From NCBI GenBank assembly GCA_902770845.1, contig CACXUV010000009.1, forward strand, positions 1 through 46,847: a DNA stretch of 46,847 nucleotides, read 5' to 3'. Each line of letters starts with the position of its first letter. Within the stretch, counting starts at the first letter, position 1. The notes under the pieces are model-generated. The model was not told the DNA's origin, did not search any database, and was given only the letters and a program-made list of their open reading frames with translations. The position numbers and the translations under genes are program-made. The DNA is from an uncultured Prevotellaceae bacterium (GTDB taxonomy: Bacteria > Bacteroidota > Bacteroidia > Bacteroidales > Bacteroidaceae). Shown here one piece after another: positions 24,583 to 34,244 of this stretch.

Positions 24583-25191
24583 TCAAAAGGGAATGAAGCG
24601 CAGGCGGCGGCGGGGCATGAAGATCACGGCTCCGTGGCCCAGCAGCGGACCGCCCAGATGGGAAAGCCCCTGGGTGGTGCGGGCCGGCACATGGCGGAGG
24701 GCGTGGCCGGCAAAGACAAGGCTGTCGAGCTGCAAACGCACCACGGGGGCCTGGCGCTCGCGGCCGTGCAGGCCTCGGACAAAGCTGCCCGCCACGGTGT
24801 CGGCAATCTGGGCGGGGTTCTGAGCCAGACAGGAGTCGAGCGCCTGGGCAAAGCTGTGGTGGTTGATGAGATAGAGAGGTGGCCGCTGATGAACGGTGGC
24901 GTGCAGGCCGGTGAGCGTGAGCTGACCCAGAGTGAGTGGGGGCAGGGCCACCACGGGCACGCTGGCCTGGGTGCCCAGGGCGTCGATGGAGCTGATGGTG
25001 CCCAGCCGGGGCGAACGGGCCAGGTCGGTATCGTCGTAGACAATGGCTTGGGCGGCTCCCGTGTCGAGCAGGAAACGGCGCACGGTGCCGCCGACCCTGA
25101 CGGGCACAAACACGCGACCGTCGTCGTATTCAATGGCGATGGAGTCGGCAAAATTGGGGCTGAAGGCTCGCGAAGCCGCAGCTGGCGGCAT
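24583..25191 (-). CDS. Retropepsin-like aspartyl protease family protein
   Basis: 202 residues. RRFLLDTGAAQAIVYDD holds the DTGA active-site motif of retropepsin-like single-domain aspartyl proteases, followed by the beta-rich pattern of that fold (VPVVALPPLTLGQLTLTGLH). No signal peptide is evident at this start, unlike many family members, so the N-terminus may be shortened. The ATG lies 3 bases after the stop of the S46 peptidase gene, so the two are translationally linked. Substrate unknown. Confidence 0.6.
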   Translation of the reverse strand: MPPAAASRAFSPNFADSIAIEYDDGRVFVPVRVGGTVRRFLLDTGAAQAIVYDDTDLARSPRLGTISSIDALGTQASVPVVALPPLTLGQLTLTGLHATVHQRPPLYLINHHSFAQALDSCLAQNPAQIADTVAGSFVRGLHGRERQAPVVRLQLDSLVFAGHALRHVPARTTQGLSHLGGPLLGHGAVIFMPRRRLRFIPF

Positions 25192-25194
25192 GGG

Positions 25195-27306
25195 TCATTC
25201 GATGCCCATTTCGCTGAGCAGGCGATAGGCGCTGCCCCAACGGTGCATCATGAAGAGCACGTAGCGAATGTCGACACCAATGCAGCGGGCCAGGCTGGAG
25301 TCGAACAGGATGTCGCTGGAGAGCGACTCCCAGTTGCCGTCGAAGGCCAGGCCGATGAGGCGGTTCCGGGCATCGAACATGGGACTGCCGGAGTTGCCGC
25401 CGGTGATGTCGTTGGTGGTGAGGAAGCACAGCTGCAGCTGACCCGTAAGCTTGTCGGCAAAGGGCTCAAAATCGCCCGAGCCCATGAGCCTGAGCATCGC
25501 TGGCTCCACGCGGTAGTCTTCAATCTTGTCGCCCTGCTGCATCTTGCGGAGCAGACTGGGTGCTGTGGTGTAATAGCCCGACGGGCGGCCACCCTGCGTG
25601 AACTGGCGCACCTGGCCGTAGCTCAGTCGCATGGTGAAGTTGGCATCGCTGTAGTGGGGCATCGCTTCCTCCATGCGCAGCTTGGCGGCGCAGAGCAGAC
25701 GTTCCTGGGCGTCGATGTCGTCGCGCAGCGTCTCTATCTTGGCCTTCAGCTGGCCCTGAATCTCGGTCAGGTCGAGACCAAACTGCACGCCGGGGTCGGC
25801 CAGGAACGACTTCTTCTTCAGATAGATGCGCTTGCCGCTCTTCATGAGCTGGGAGTGGCTGTAGAGATAGTCGGCATACTGCTGGCAGTTGCCGCCAAAC
25901 TGCTGGTCGATGGTCTTGAAGAAAGCGGGCAGGAAACGCTCGTCGGCCACGTGGGTGCGGTAGTTGCTGAGCAGGGCGCCCAGGATTTCGCGGTCGGTGG
26001 AAAGGTCGAAGGTTTCGCTATTGTCCTTGAACACATGATGCTGGCGCTTGCCGTGGCCCTTGGGCTGGATGCCGTTGTGGATGAGCAGGGCGCGGCGCGA
26101 CAGCTCGTCGGTGCGACGGAAGGTCTCTGAAAAATACGTCTGTATCTCGCTCAGATGCAGGCGCTTGGCATAGAGACCCGACAGGAGGGGGAAACTGAGC
26201 TGGCCCTTGAAATGGCCGGTGGAGTCGACCCACTGCTGCAGCTGGTGCTCGAACTGGCGCTTCCGGGCAACGAGGCCGATGCTGTCGATGCACTTGTTCA
26301 TGCCGATGGAGTTCTTCCAGTAGTTTGACGACTGGGCATACTTGGAGTCGTACTTGATGCGCACGGCCTCGCTGGCATCCATGTGGCGCTTCATCACCTC
26401 TTGCTTCACACCGCGCACCTGGGCACGGATGGCGTTCTGGGCGCGGCGCTCCTCGATGCCGTAGCTGCTCAGGTAGCGCGACGTGCTGCCGGGATAGCCC
26501 ATGGTCATGGCAAAGGAGCCGTCGTGATAGCCGTCGAGCGACACACGCGCCCAGTGCTTGGAGCGATAGGGCACGTTGTCCTTGGAATAGTCGGCTGGCC
26601 CGTTGGTCTTGGGATCGGCATAGATGCGGAACACGGAGAAGTCGCACGTCTGGCGGGGCCACATCCAGTTGTCGGTCTCGCCGCCAAACTTGCCCATCGA
26701 CTTGGGAATGGTGAACACCAGGCGCACATCGCGGAAGTCGCGATAGGTGGTGGCATAATAGCGGTTGCCTTCATAGAAGGGCTTCAGCTCCAGGCGCAGA
26801 GTGGAGTCGTTTTTCCTCACCTGCTTCGACCATGCGTTCTCCAAAGAGTCGAGATAGTGGCCGCGCTCCTGGCTGTTCATCTTTTCGAACTGCGGGGTGA
26901 TGACCTGGGAAGTGACGTCTTTCTGTTCAACCATGAAGGCAACAAACATGTTCTTGTTGGGCAGCTCTTCCTCGCAGGTCTTGGCGTAGAAGCCGTTGAG
27001 CATGTAGTCGTGCTCCACGGTGCTGTGGCTGCGAATGGCCTCGAAGCCGCAATGGTGGTTGGTGAACACCAGGCCATTGGGCGAGACAACCACGCCGGAA
27101 CAATAGCCAGAGAAGTTGACCACGGCCTTCATGATGGCATCGTCGGCCTGATACAGCTGGTCGTAGGGCAGCTGGTAGCCCTCTTGCTGCATGGTTTCGT
27201 ACACCGCCTGGGGCAGATTGCAGAGTGTCCACATGCCTTCGTCGGCCTGACTGGGCACAGACGAGAGCAGGAAAAGGGACAGGACAGATAGAAAAAGTTT
27301 CCTCAT
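25195..27306 (-). CDS. S46 dipeptidyl peptidase, DPP7-like
   Basis: 703 residues with a signal peptide (about 1-21). The catalytic triad of family S46 is present: FTNHHCGF (His85), CDFSVFR (Asp222) and GGNSGSPMF (Ser639). Eighteen residues after the serine, in LIGLAFDGNWE, stands Gly657, the place where DPP7 has Gly673 and DPP11 has an Arg; so preference for hydrophobic rather than acidic P1 residues is predicted. S46 enzymes release dipeptides in the periplasm of asaccharolytic or peptide-using Bacteroidota. The gene follows the flippase by 11 bases and is followed at once by the aspartyl-protease-like gene. Confidence 0.92.
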   Translation of the reverse strand: MRKLFLSVLSLFLLSSVPSQADEGMWTLCNLPQAVYETMQQEGYQLPYDQLYQADDAIMKAVVNFSGYCSGVVVSPNGLVFTNHHCGFEAIRSHSTVEHDYMLNGFYAKTCEEELPNKNMFVAFMVEQKDVTSQVITPQFEKMNSQERGHYLDSLENAWSKQVRKNDSTLRLELKPFYEGNRYYATTYRDFRDVRLVFTIPKSMGKFGGETDNWMWPRQTCDFSVFRIYADPKTNGPADYSKDNVPYRSKHWARVSLDGYHDGSFAMTMGYPGSTSRYLSSYGIEERRAQNAIRAQVRGVKQEVMKRHMDASEAVRIKYDSKYAQSSNYWKNSIGMNKCIDSIGLVARKRQFEHQLQQWVDSTGHFKGQLSFPLLSGLYAKRLHLSEIQTYFSETFRRTDELSRRALLIHNGIQPKGHGKRQHHVFKDNSETFDLSTDREILGALLSNYRTHVADERFLPAFFKTIDQQFGGNCQQYADYLYSHSQLMKSGKRIYLKKKSFLADPGVQFGLDLTEIQGQLKAKIETLRDDIDAQERLLCAAKLRMEEAMPHYSDANFTMRLSYGQVRQFTQGGRPSGYYTTAPSLLRKMQQGDKIEDYRVEPAMLRLMGSGDFEPFADKLTGQLQLCFLTTNDITGGNSGSPMFDARNRLIGLAFDGNWESLSSDILFDSSLARCIGVDIRYVLFMMHRWGSAYRLLSEMGIE

Positions 27307-27317
27307 TTCGGTTTTAT

Positions 27318-28769
27318 TTATTGTTTTCTGAATTTCTTTCCAATCACAGGCAGACTCGACAGGGGCATGTCGTGCCTGACGATGAAGGCCGTGAAGGCGG
27401 CTATGAGCCCCGTGTTGCACAGCAGCTGGGCCCAGGAGGGCAGAGCGTCGGCCCCAAACAGCATGAGCGCCGTGGCGATGGCAGCCAGCAGGGTGTAGAC
27501 GGCCATGGGCTTCAGGGGGTAGGCAATGGGATTCTTGCGCTGCCCCACCACATAGCTCAGCACCATGGCTGTGCCGTAGCCGGCCACCCCACCCCACGCA
27601 CAGGCCCAGTAGCCGTAGCGCGGAATGAACAGAATGTTGACGGCAAACAGCACCAGACAGCCGGCCAGGGAGAACCAGGCGCCGTAGATGGTGCGGTCGA
27701 TGAGCTTGTACCAGAACGACAGGTTGAAGTAGATGCCCATCATGATCTCGGCTGCCATGACCACCGGCACCACTCCAAGGCCCTCGCGATAGTCGGCACC
27801 AATGATGTGCTGCAGCAGCGGCATCCATCCCACCACGCAAAGATAGGCCAGCAGGGTGAAGATGAGAAAATACTTCATGGCTGCTGCGTAGTACTCTGTT
27901 TTGTCGGCATCCTTGCTCTTGGCAAAGACAATGGGCTCGTAGGCGTAGCGGAAAGCCTGCGTGATCATGGCCATGATCATGGCTATCTTTACGCAGGAAC
28001 CGTAGATGCCCAGCTGCACGTTGGCTTCCTGCTGGTCGGGATAGACCAGGGGGAAGATGATCTTGTCGGCCACCTGATTGAGAATGCCGGCAATGCCCAG
28101 GATGAGGATGGGCCACGAATAGCTGAGCATGCGGCGCAGCAAGGCGGCATCGAAGTGCCAGCTGATGCGCAGCAGGTCGGGGATGAAGAAAAAGGTGATG
28201 AAGCCTGTGCAAAGCAGATTGATGAAAAAGACATAGAACACCGACGTTTTGCCCAGGACAACGAAATAGAGCACGTTCAGACCGATGTTGAGAATGATGA
28301 ACAGCATCTTGAGCGTTGCAAAGCGAAGGGCGCGCTTCTGGTAGCGCAGAAAGCTGAAGGGGATGGCCTGCAGGGCGTCGAGTGCCACCACGACGGCCAT
28401 CATCAGCAGGTAGTCGGGATGGGCATCATAGCCCAGGGCGCCGCTGATGGGACCGATGAAGCCAAACACCAGCAGCAGAAAGAGGGCCGTGAGCGAGCCC
28501 ACGGTGGCCATGGCTGTAGAGAAGACGGTGTCGGGACGCGCCTTTTCGTCGTTGGCAAAACGGAACAGCGTGGTCTCCATGCCAAACGTGAGCAGCACCA
28601 GGATGAGGGCTGTGTAGGCATAGATGTTGGTGCTCACACCGTAGTCGCCCGACTCGCGGGGCATGTAATGGGTGTAGAGCGGCACGAGCAGATAGTTCAG
28701 AAAGCGGCCCACAATGCTCGAAAGGCCATAGATGGCCGTGTCCTTGGCCAGCGATTTCATGTTTGCCAT
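27318..28769 (-). CDS. Wzx-type polysaccharide flippase (MOP superfamily)
   Basis: 483 residues, highly hydrophobic with about 12-14 membrane helices. The N-terminus SLAKDTAIYGLSSIVGRFLN followed by YLLVPLYTHYM is typical of oligosaccharide flippases that move lipid-linked sugar units across the inner membrane. No glycosyltransferase cluster is beside it; it heads a set with two peptidase genes instead. The substrate cannot be told. Confidence 0.85.
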   Translation of the reverse strand: MANMKSLAKDTAIYGLSSIVGRFLNYLLVPLYTHYMPRESGDYGVSTNIYAYTALILVLLTFGMETTLFRFANDEKARPDTVFSTAMATVGSLTALFLLLVFGFIGPISGALGYDAHPDYLLMMAVVVALDALQAIPFSFLRYQKRALRFATLKMLFIILNIGLNVLYFVVLGKTSVFYVFFINLLCTGFITFFFIPDLLRISWHFDAALLRRMLSYSWPILILGIAGILNQVADKIIFPLVYPDQQEANVQLGIYGSCVKIAMIMAMITQAFRYAYEPIVFAKSKDADKTEYYAAAMKYFLIFTLLAYLCVVGWMPLLQHIIGADYREGLGVVPVVMAAEIMMGIYFNLSFWYKLIDRTIYGAWFSLAGCLVLFAVNILFIPRYGYWACAWGGVAGYGTAMVLSYVVGQRKNPIAYPLKPMAVYTLLAAIATALMLFGADALPSWAQLLCNTGLIAAFTAFIVRHDMPLSSLPVIGKKFRKQ

Positions 28770-28794
28770 AATCGTTTTTTCTTTTAAAGAGAAA

Positions 28795-28816
28795 GGCGTC
28801 CATTCGCATGGACACC
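28795..28816 (-). terminator. Hairpin after the LruC gene
   Basis: On the minus strand GGTGTCCAT, loop GCGA, ATGGACGCC, then TTTCTCTTT. It lies between the LruC lipoprotein gene and the flippase gene and could end the LruC transcript; the T tract is imperfect. Confidence 0.5.
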
Positions 28817-28855
28817 CTCCCCTGACTATTTTTCAAGAATGTTTGATGATTCCAT

Positions 28856-30943
28856 TTATTTGTTGTTGCTCAGGTCCAGGTCTACAAAACGGTCGACCCA
28901 CTGCTTGGTCCAGTTCCAGTCGAAGGGGTCTTCGCCCTCCACCCAGTCGATAAACTTGGGGTAGGCGGCCGTGATGCTGATGTATTCGTCGGCCCAGCGT
29001 GTGCCAATGGGCACGCAAATCTTCTGTGGCGCCTTGCCCTTCACAGCCGTGAGGTTATAGGAAGTGATGTTCTGTCCCTGCTGCTTGCGCACCACAATGG
29101 GAATCTCAATGAGGCTGTTGTACTTCTCGGTGGCGGTGAACTTCACAGGATCTCTCACCACAATGGGGTCCTTGACAGACGGTGTTCCCGTGTTCACCAT
29201 GTGCCACATGTTGTTGGTCTTGCCCACATTGAAGGCCCGCTCGCCGTGCACCTCGATGCCGGCCACCATGAGATCGAGCGTGCCGCCGGCAGCGAGCAGC
29301 GTTATTTCGGTGGTTCCATCGGTATAGATGACGGCGTCGAACACCACGTCGTTGAAGTCGAAGTCGCCAATGGTTCCCAGGTCTTCGCACATGATGCGTC
29401 CCTGCTCCTTGACCTGCCTGTCGCCGCCTTCGTTCGGTGTCCAGGTGGCACCGCAGTCGCCCTGCTTGGGTGTGGCAGTGACCTTGGCAAAGTCGGAGCC
29501 TGTATATACCTTGCTCACGTTGTGCAGGTTCCAGGTAGTGTTCTCGCTCTTGGCGGCGGCCAGCGATTCAGCCGTAGACTCGTTGGCAAAGTTGTTGCTG
29601 ATGTTGTCCCATGTTCCCTGCCAGGAATAATGGGTGCTGTAGAACTTCATGCTCTCATAGCCCAGGGTGAGGTTGGCCCCTTCCACGTGGAAGGCACTGC
29701 CCTTGTGGTCGAGCACCTTGTTGCTTCCGCCCAGTCTCACCCATGCCTTAGCCTCGTCGCTGACGGCCACGAAGCCCTGGTGGGGCCAGTCGTACTTGCC
29801 ACGGAAGTCGGCACCGTCGCGCCCCCAGAGCGAACCGTTCTTGATGTTGACGCCCGAACCGTTGGCCATGACAAACTGGAAGTTGTCGAACTCGCCGCGA
29901 TTGGCCTCCAGATAGCTGCCATCCATTTGGTAGAACTGTCCGTTGTTCATGTGGGCATCGCCCGTGACGAACATGGTGCAGTAGTTGTACATCGATGCAT
30001 TCCATGCCGCCGTGTTGAACGAAGCGGTGGAATAGTAGCCCTTGTTGATGAACCAAATCTGTCCGTTGCCCTGCGTGAGTTCGGTTCCTCCGGCAATGTT
30101 CATGGTTCCTTCGTTGAAGTAGTTGGCGCAGGAGTTCAGCTGGAACCTGCCCGTGAGCGTGATGTCGCCATAGTTGTAGAGGAACGAGGCGTTGCCGTCG
30201 CCGGGCTTGCTGGTGATGTCCTTACCGTTGATGGTTCCTTCGTTGTAGACCGTGGCGCTCTGATTGATTTCGAAATTGTCCTTGCCCAGGTTCAGGGTGC
30301 CCCGGTTGAAGATGCAGGCGTTGCCCGTCTGGTTGTAGAGCTTGTCGTAGTTGTAGTTCAGCGTGGCTCCTGCAGCGACAAAAATCTCCAGTGCGTTGAT
30401 GTAGTTGTTCATGTTGAGCGTGAGCGACTTGCCCGGCAGCACATAGATGCGTGCCTGGTTGATGTAGTCGGGCACGTTGAGCGTGGCATTGCCCGTGACG
30501 TAGAAGTCGTGCGCACCAGCAGTGAACTTGATGGAGTAGCTACCATCGGGCAGCAGCAGTTCGGCATCGCTGGCCATGGCAGCATTCTGGTCGAGGGCTC
30601 CGCCCCAGTCGGCACGTCGCCACTTGTCCTGCGTCATGAAGGCATCGTAGGTCATGGCCGAAGCAGGAGCACTGCTCTTGTAGAAGGCATCGGTGTTTTC
30701 ATAATCGGTAAACGGGTCGTCGCTGAGCAGCAGTGAACGGGTCACGCTCCGCGTCACTGGCTGGAAGCCCCAGGTCTGGTTGTCGTTGGGCTTGCCCACG
30801 TTTTGCTCGAACGAAGCGTCGTACTGGGCCGACAGCTGCTGTGCCACAGCCGCCTCGTCATAATAGTTGGTTTCTTTTGAGCAGCTGGCCATTGTCATGG
30901 CTATTGTGGCCACTGCTGCTGCCATCATCAAATTCTTCTTCAT
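28856..30943 (-). CDS. LruC-domain (DUF4842-like) lipoprotein, copy 1
   Basis: 695 residues with a lipoprotein signal (MTMASC, Cys about 21), then QNVGKPNDNQTWGF, the short motif usual at the start of these proteins. The middle (about 150-400) is a long beta region rich in N, G and Y (LNVPDYINQARIYVLPGKSL, FNRGTLNLG), probably a parallel beta-helix. Near residue 527 is GDFDFNDVVFD, the acidic, probably calcium-binding signature of LruC domains. Likely anchored at the outer membrane and exposed. Divergent from a homologous gene at 31136. Confidence 0.8.
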   Translation of the reverse strand: MKKNLMMAAAVATIAMTMASCSKETNYYDEAAVAQQLSAQYDASFEQNVGKPNDNQTWGFQPVTRSVTRSLLLSDDPFTDYENTDAFYKSSAPASAMTYDAFMTQDKWRRADWGGALDQNAAMASDAELLLPDGSYSIKFTAGAHDFYVTGNATLNVPDYINQARIYVLPGKSLTLNMNNYINALEIFVAAGATLNYNYDKLYNQTGNACIFNRGTLNLGKDNFEINQSATVYNEGTINGKDITSKPGDGNASFLYNYGDITLTGRFQLNSCANYFNEGTMNIAGGTELTQGNGQIWFINKGYYSTASFNTAAWNASMYNYCTMFVTGDAHMNNGQFYQMDGSYLEANRGEFDNFQFVMANGSGVNIKNGSLWGRDGADFRGKYDWPHQGFVAVSDEAKAWVRLGGSNKVLDHKGSAFHVEGANLTLGYESMKFYSTHYSWQGTWDNISNNFANESTAESLAAAKSENTTWNLHNVSKVYTGSDFAKVTATPKQGDCGATWTPNEGGDRQVKEQGRIMCEDLGTIGDFDFNDVVFDAVIYTDGTTEITLLAAGGTLDLMVAGIEVHGERAFNVGKTNNMWHMVNTGTPSVKDPIVVRDPVKFTATEKYNSLIEIPIVVRKQQGQNITSYNLTAVKGKAPQKICVPIGTRWADEYISITAAYPKFIDWVEGEDPFDWNWTKQWVDRFVDLDLSNNK

Positions 30944-30999
30944 CGCGTGAATGTTTGGGATTAGGTTATAACAGATTTTGTCTATTTCGAAATTTTTTG

Positions 31000-31030
31000 C
31001 AAATTTACGAATTTAGGAACTAAGTTCCTA
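31000..31030 (-). promoter_or_regulatory. Promoter with overlapping 17-bp palindrome between LruC genes
   Basis: On the minus strand a TAAATTTG -7 box (31007-31000) faces the LruC copy 1 gene. Just upstream, 31014-31030 is a perfect palindrome: TAGGAACT, A, AGTTCCTA. It covers the spacer and -33 area of that promoter, the place where a repressor or activator would act. The plus-strand LruC gene starts about 105 bp away, with a weaker TAATTTCG at 31104-31111. Confidence 0.5.
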
Positions 31031-31135
31031 TCGTATTTAGTTAAAAAACTTCAAAAATGTGAAAAAACGCTCCAAATATATTATAAATAATGTATAACTT
31101 TTGTAATTTCGCATCTAATAACAACCCCATTGCAA

Positions 31136-33760
31136 ATGAATAGCAAAAATTTTTTAATCGGATTGGCTTTGCTGTCGTTGGGAGTAACGGCATGTAAAGA
31201 AGATTATTTTGACCAGGACGAATACCAGAGCCTGGTGAAGAAATCGTTTCCCGTACAGAATGTTGATCCCCACCAAACATGGAGCACACTGGGCACAGCA
31301 AGCGTCTCGCTTGCCATCAGCCTGAACACCAACCAGACCTATTCTCTTAAAATCTACGACCAGAACCCCATTGGCACCCCCAGCACATTGAAGCTGCTGG
31401 GCCAGGGCAGTGCCGTCGACGGCCAGCTGTTCAGCACCAGCATCAGCTATGCGCTCGACCAGCCCTTTGTGTATGTGGCCCTGTTCGACCGCGACAACTA
31501 CATGAGCGTCTACCCCATGGGCATCCGCGACGGAAAGATTGAAGGCCAGATTGGCGGTCAGACCACGGCCAACAGCCGCAGCTGGCTGCCCAAGCGGGCA
31601 GAGAGCCACGACACCAGCTTCGACGATGCGCCCAATGCTTCTGACTTCAAGACCAACGTTCCGGCAGGCGCCTTGCAGCCGTCGGAGTACTGGAAGTCGA
31701 AGACGGGCGACTACGTGGTGGGCACGGGCGACACCGACCTGAACTTCTACGAAGGCAACTGCAACGTCTACATTCCCAGTGGCAACTACCACTTCAACAG
31801 CTTTGCCATCAACAACAACACCAACATCTATCTGCTGCCCGGCGCATCGGTAGAAATGTCGTCGATAGCCTGGAAGTATGGCAACGTTCACGTCTACGTG
31901 GCCGAGGAAGCCACGCTCAAGGGCAACATCAATGCCAACGTGCACTTCTACAACAAGGGCACCATGGAGGCCAGCAGCATCATTCTCTACAGCAGCTACA
32001 ACCAGTGGTGGGCCGACCCCAGCGCCTCCGACGGGTCGCTCTACAACCAGGGCCACGTGCTGGCATCGGGCTCCTACCACATTGACGACCGCTGCCAGAC
32101 GGTGAACGCCAACGAGCTGGAGACGGGCACGCTCACCGTTGACGAAGACGCCAAGTTCCTGAACACCAGCACGCTCAACGTGACGGGCGAACTGGGCGTG
32201 AAGAACGACAGGTCGCTCTTCATCAACGAAGGCACCGCCACGGCCGCCAGCGTGGGCGTGGAGGGCAGCGCCAACTTCTATAACGACGGCAACATCACCG
32301 TGAGCGGCACCACCACCGTGAACAGCAACCAGTGCACCTGGCACAACGACGGCACCTACACCACCCGCGACTACGTCTACGAGGCAGGCAGCACCGACGT
32401 GATCAACAACTGCAGACTCATCGTGACCAACCGGTTCTACCTGGGTCTTGGCGACACCGACCAGAACCGTTTCCGGCTGAACGCAGGCGGATCAGTGGTC
32501 ACCAAGGACTTCGAGTTCTCCGGTCCGGGCTTCTTCGACATGGCAGCCGGCTCGCTGCTGCGCGTCACCGGCACGGCCTTCATGGCCATTACCAAGGACG
32601 TCTACGGCATCTACGGCCCCACCACGGGCAACTACGCCGTGTTCCAGGCACGCGAAATCGTGCGCCGCAGCGACGTGAGCGCCAACCAGGGCTTCGTGGC
32701 CAACTACTTTGGCCGGCTCTATGTGGCTACCAACTCACACTTCGACTTTGGCTACAGCGACAAGAATGCCGCACAGCAGGCCGCCGGCGAGGTGGGCGCA
32801 CAGCCCTACTACCGCCTCGATGCGGCATCGGGCGCCATGATGACCACCTATGAGGGGGCCAACGTGCATGCCAACGACAACACCTGCGGTGCCGACTATC
32901 AGGGCACGCCCCAGACAGGCGAGCCACAGGCCACCACCTTTGCGCTGCGCTACTGCTTTGAAGACAACTTCCCGCAGGTGGGCGACTACGACTTCAACGA
33001 CGTGGTGATCACGCTCACGCCCACCATCCAGGGCAAGCGCGTGACGCTGCAGGCAAGCCTCGACGCCGTGGGCGCACAGGAACAGATTGGTGCCTGCATA
33101 CGCATCAAGGACCTGAAGGCCGCCGACATCGTGAGCTCGCAGCGCAGCGGCAACCTCGACAAGGGCTTCCCCACCACGGCCACCAAGATCATTCCCAGCA
33201 ATGAATACATGCTGCCCGACAACCTGAAGTACAACGGACTGACCGACGTGGTGCTGAATCTCTTCAGCAACGCCCACTGGGCCATCAAGCCCCAGCTGGC
33301 CGACAACGGTTCGATCAGGAACTGGTTCTACAACACCGTGAAGCGCGGCAACGAGTATGCCTACTACGAAAACGACGTGGCCCCGGCCGTTGTCACCTTC
33401 ACCTTCGAGCTGGCCAGCGAGGCCGCTGCCGCCCGCTTCTGCGAAGCCAACCTCGACGTGTTCATCGTGGAGCAATACAACGGCGGCTTCTGGGAGGTTC
33501 ACACCATTCCCTTCAAGACGCAGGACGTGCTGGCTGCCTACGGAGGCGACAAGTCGATGTATGCCGACAACTTCCCCTGGGCCATCTGCGTGCCGGGCGA
33601 CTTCAAATACCCCGTGGAGTGGCAGGCCATCGGCTCGTCGGAGCGCATCAGGCGCACGGCCTATGAGCACACGGGACACGCCTTTGCCGACTGGGCCGAA
33701 GACCACACGCAGGCCACCGACTGGTACAAGTACCCCTCGGCCGACCTGGTCTACGAATAG
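31136..33760 (+). CDS. LruC-domain (DUF4842-like) lipoprotein, copy 2
   Basis: 874 residues from MNSKNFLIGLALLSLGVTAC (lipobox Cys20); an upstream in-frame TTG is unlikely. VQNVDPHQTWST matches the N-terminal motif of copy 1. A long N/G/T-rich beta region follows (GNYHFNSFAINNNTNIYLLP, HFYNKGTMEAS, NFYNDGNITV) and near residue 616 GDYDFNDVVITL is the LruC signature. It is longer than copy 1 because of its larger beta-helix part. A 13-bp-stem hairpin follows at 33835-33872. Confidence 0.8.
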   Translation: MNSKNFLIGLALLSLGVTACKEDYFDQDEYQSLVKKSFPVQNVDPHQTWSTLGTASVSLAISLNTNQTYSLKIYDQNPIGTPSTLKLLGQGSAVDGQLFSTSISYALDQPFVYVALFDRDNYMSVYPMGIRDGKIEGQIGGQTTANSRSWLPKRAESHDTSFDDAPNASDFKTNVPAGALQPSEYWKSKTGDYVVGTGDTDLNFYEGNCNVYIPSGNYHFNSFAINNNTNIYLLPGASVEMSSIAWKYGNVHVYVAEEATLKGNINANVHFYNKGTMEASSIILYSSYNQWWADPSASDGSLYNQGHVLASGSYHIDDRCQTVNANELETGTLTVDEDAKFLNTSTLNVTGELGVKNDRSLFINEGTATAASVGVEGSANFYNDGNITVSGTTTVNSNQCTWHNDGTYTTRDYVYEAGSTDVINNCRLIVTNRFYLGLGDTDQNRFRLNAGGSVVTKDFEFSGPGFFDMAAGSLLRVTGTAFMAITKDVYGIYGPTTGNYAVFQAREIVRRSDVSANQGFVANYFGRLYVATNSHFDFGYSDKNAAQQAAGEVGAQPYYRLDAASGAMMTTYEGANVHANDNTCGADYQGTPQTGEPQATTFALRYCFEDNFPQVGDYDFNDVVITLTPTIQGKRVTLQASLDAVGAQEQIGACIRIKDLKAADIVSSQRSGNLDKGFPTTATKIIPSNEYMLPDNLKYNGLTDVVLNLFSNAHWAIKPQLADNGSIRNWFYNTVKRGNEYAYYENDVAPAVVTFTFELASEAAAARFCEANLDVFIVEQYNGGFWEVHTIPFKTQDVLAAYGGDKSMYADNFPWAICVPGDFKYPVEWQAIGSSERIRRTAYEHTGHAFADWAEDHTQATDWYKYPSADLVYE

Positions 33761-33834
33761 TCCACGGCGCTTGTCTCTGAGCAAACCGCGCGCTACTGTT
33801 TTGCGCCGGGCGCAGTTATGTAAAATCTTGACAA

Positions 33835-33872
33835 AGGGCCTTCTGAGATTCGCTCGAAACTCAGAAGGCCCT
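33835..33872 (+). terminator. Hairpin after the LruC copy 2 gene
   Basis: AGGGCCTTCTGAG (33835-33847) pairs perfectly with CTCAGAAGGCCCT (33860-33872) across a 12-base loop, followed by GTCTTTG. The T tract is weak, but the stem is long. Confidence 0.6.
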
Positions 33873-33993
33873 GTCTTTGCCCCGAATTTTCAAGTTATGA
33901 GCGTGCTGGCCATATTCTGTGCAACCTGCTGACTATCACTGCTTTGCGTCAGTCGACACCCCTTTCCCGAAGCCAGCCGAGCCAAGCTGTGCT

Positions 33994-34103
33994 GCAACGG
34001 GGCCTCCATTGCAGCACAACGGAGCCCCCATTGCAACACAACGAGCACCCCATTGCAACGCAACGGGGGCCCAATCATGGCGCAACGGGGGCTCCGTTGC
34101 CAT
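33994..34103. repeat. 22-bp tandem repeat array 3 (5 units, degenerate)
   Basis: Units start at 33994, 34016, 34038, 34060 and 34082. They keep the (G/A)CAACG start and mostly the ATTGCAAC end of arrays 1 and 2, in the same plus-strand orientation, but with more changes. It lies 3' of the plus-strand LruC gene, unlike the other two, which follow minus-strand genes. Confidence 0.85.
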
Positions 34104-34244
34104 CTGCCCGGCGCAGGGCCACGGCGAAAAAGCAACCCGACGGGCGCAGAAAGGGGGCGAAACAGCGTTTGTGCCCGCCTGTTTTGCGATTTTCCAGCGC
34201 ACTTTTTTCTATGAAAAATCATGACATTCGGCCGCTCACCGACA

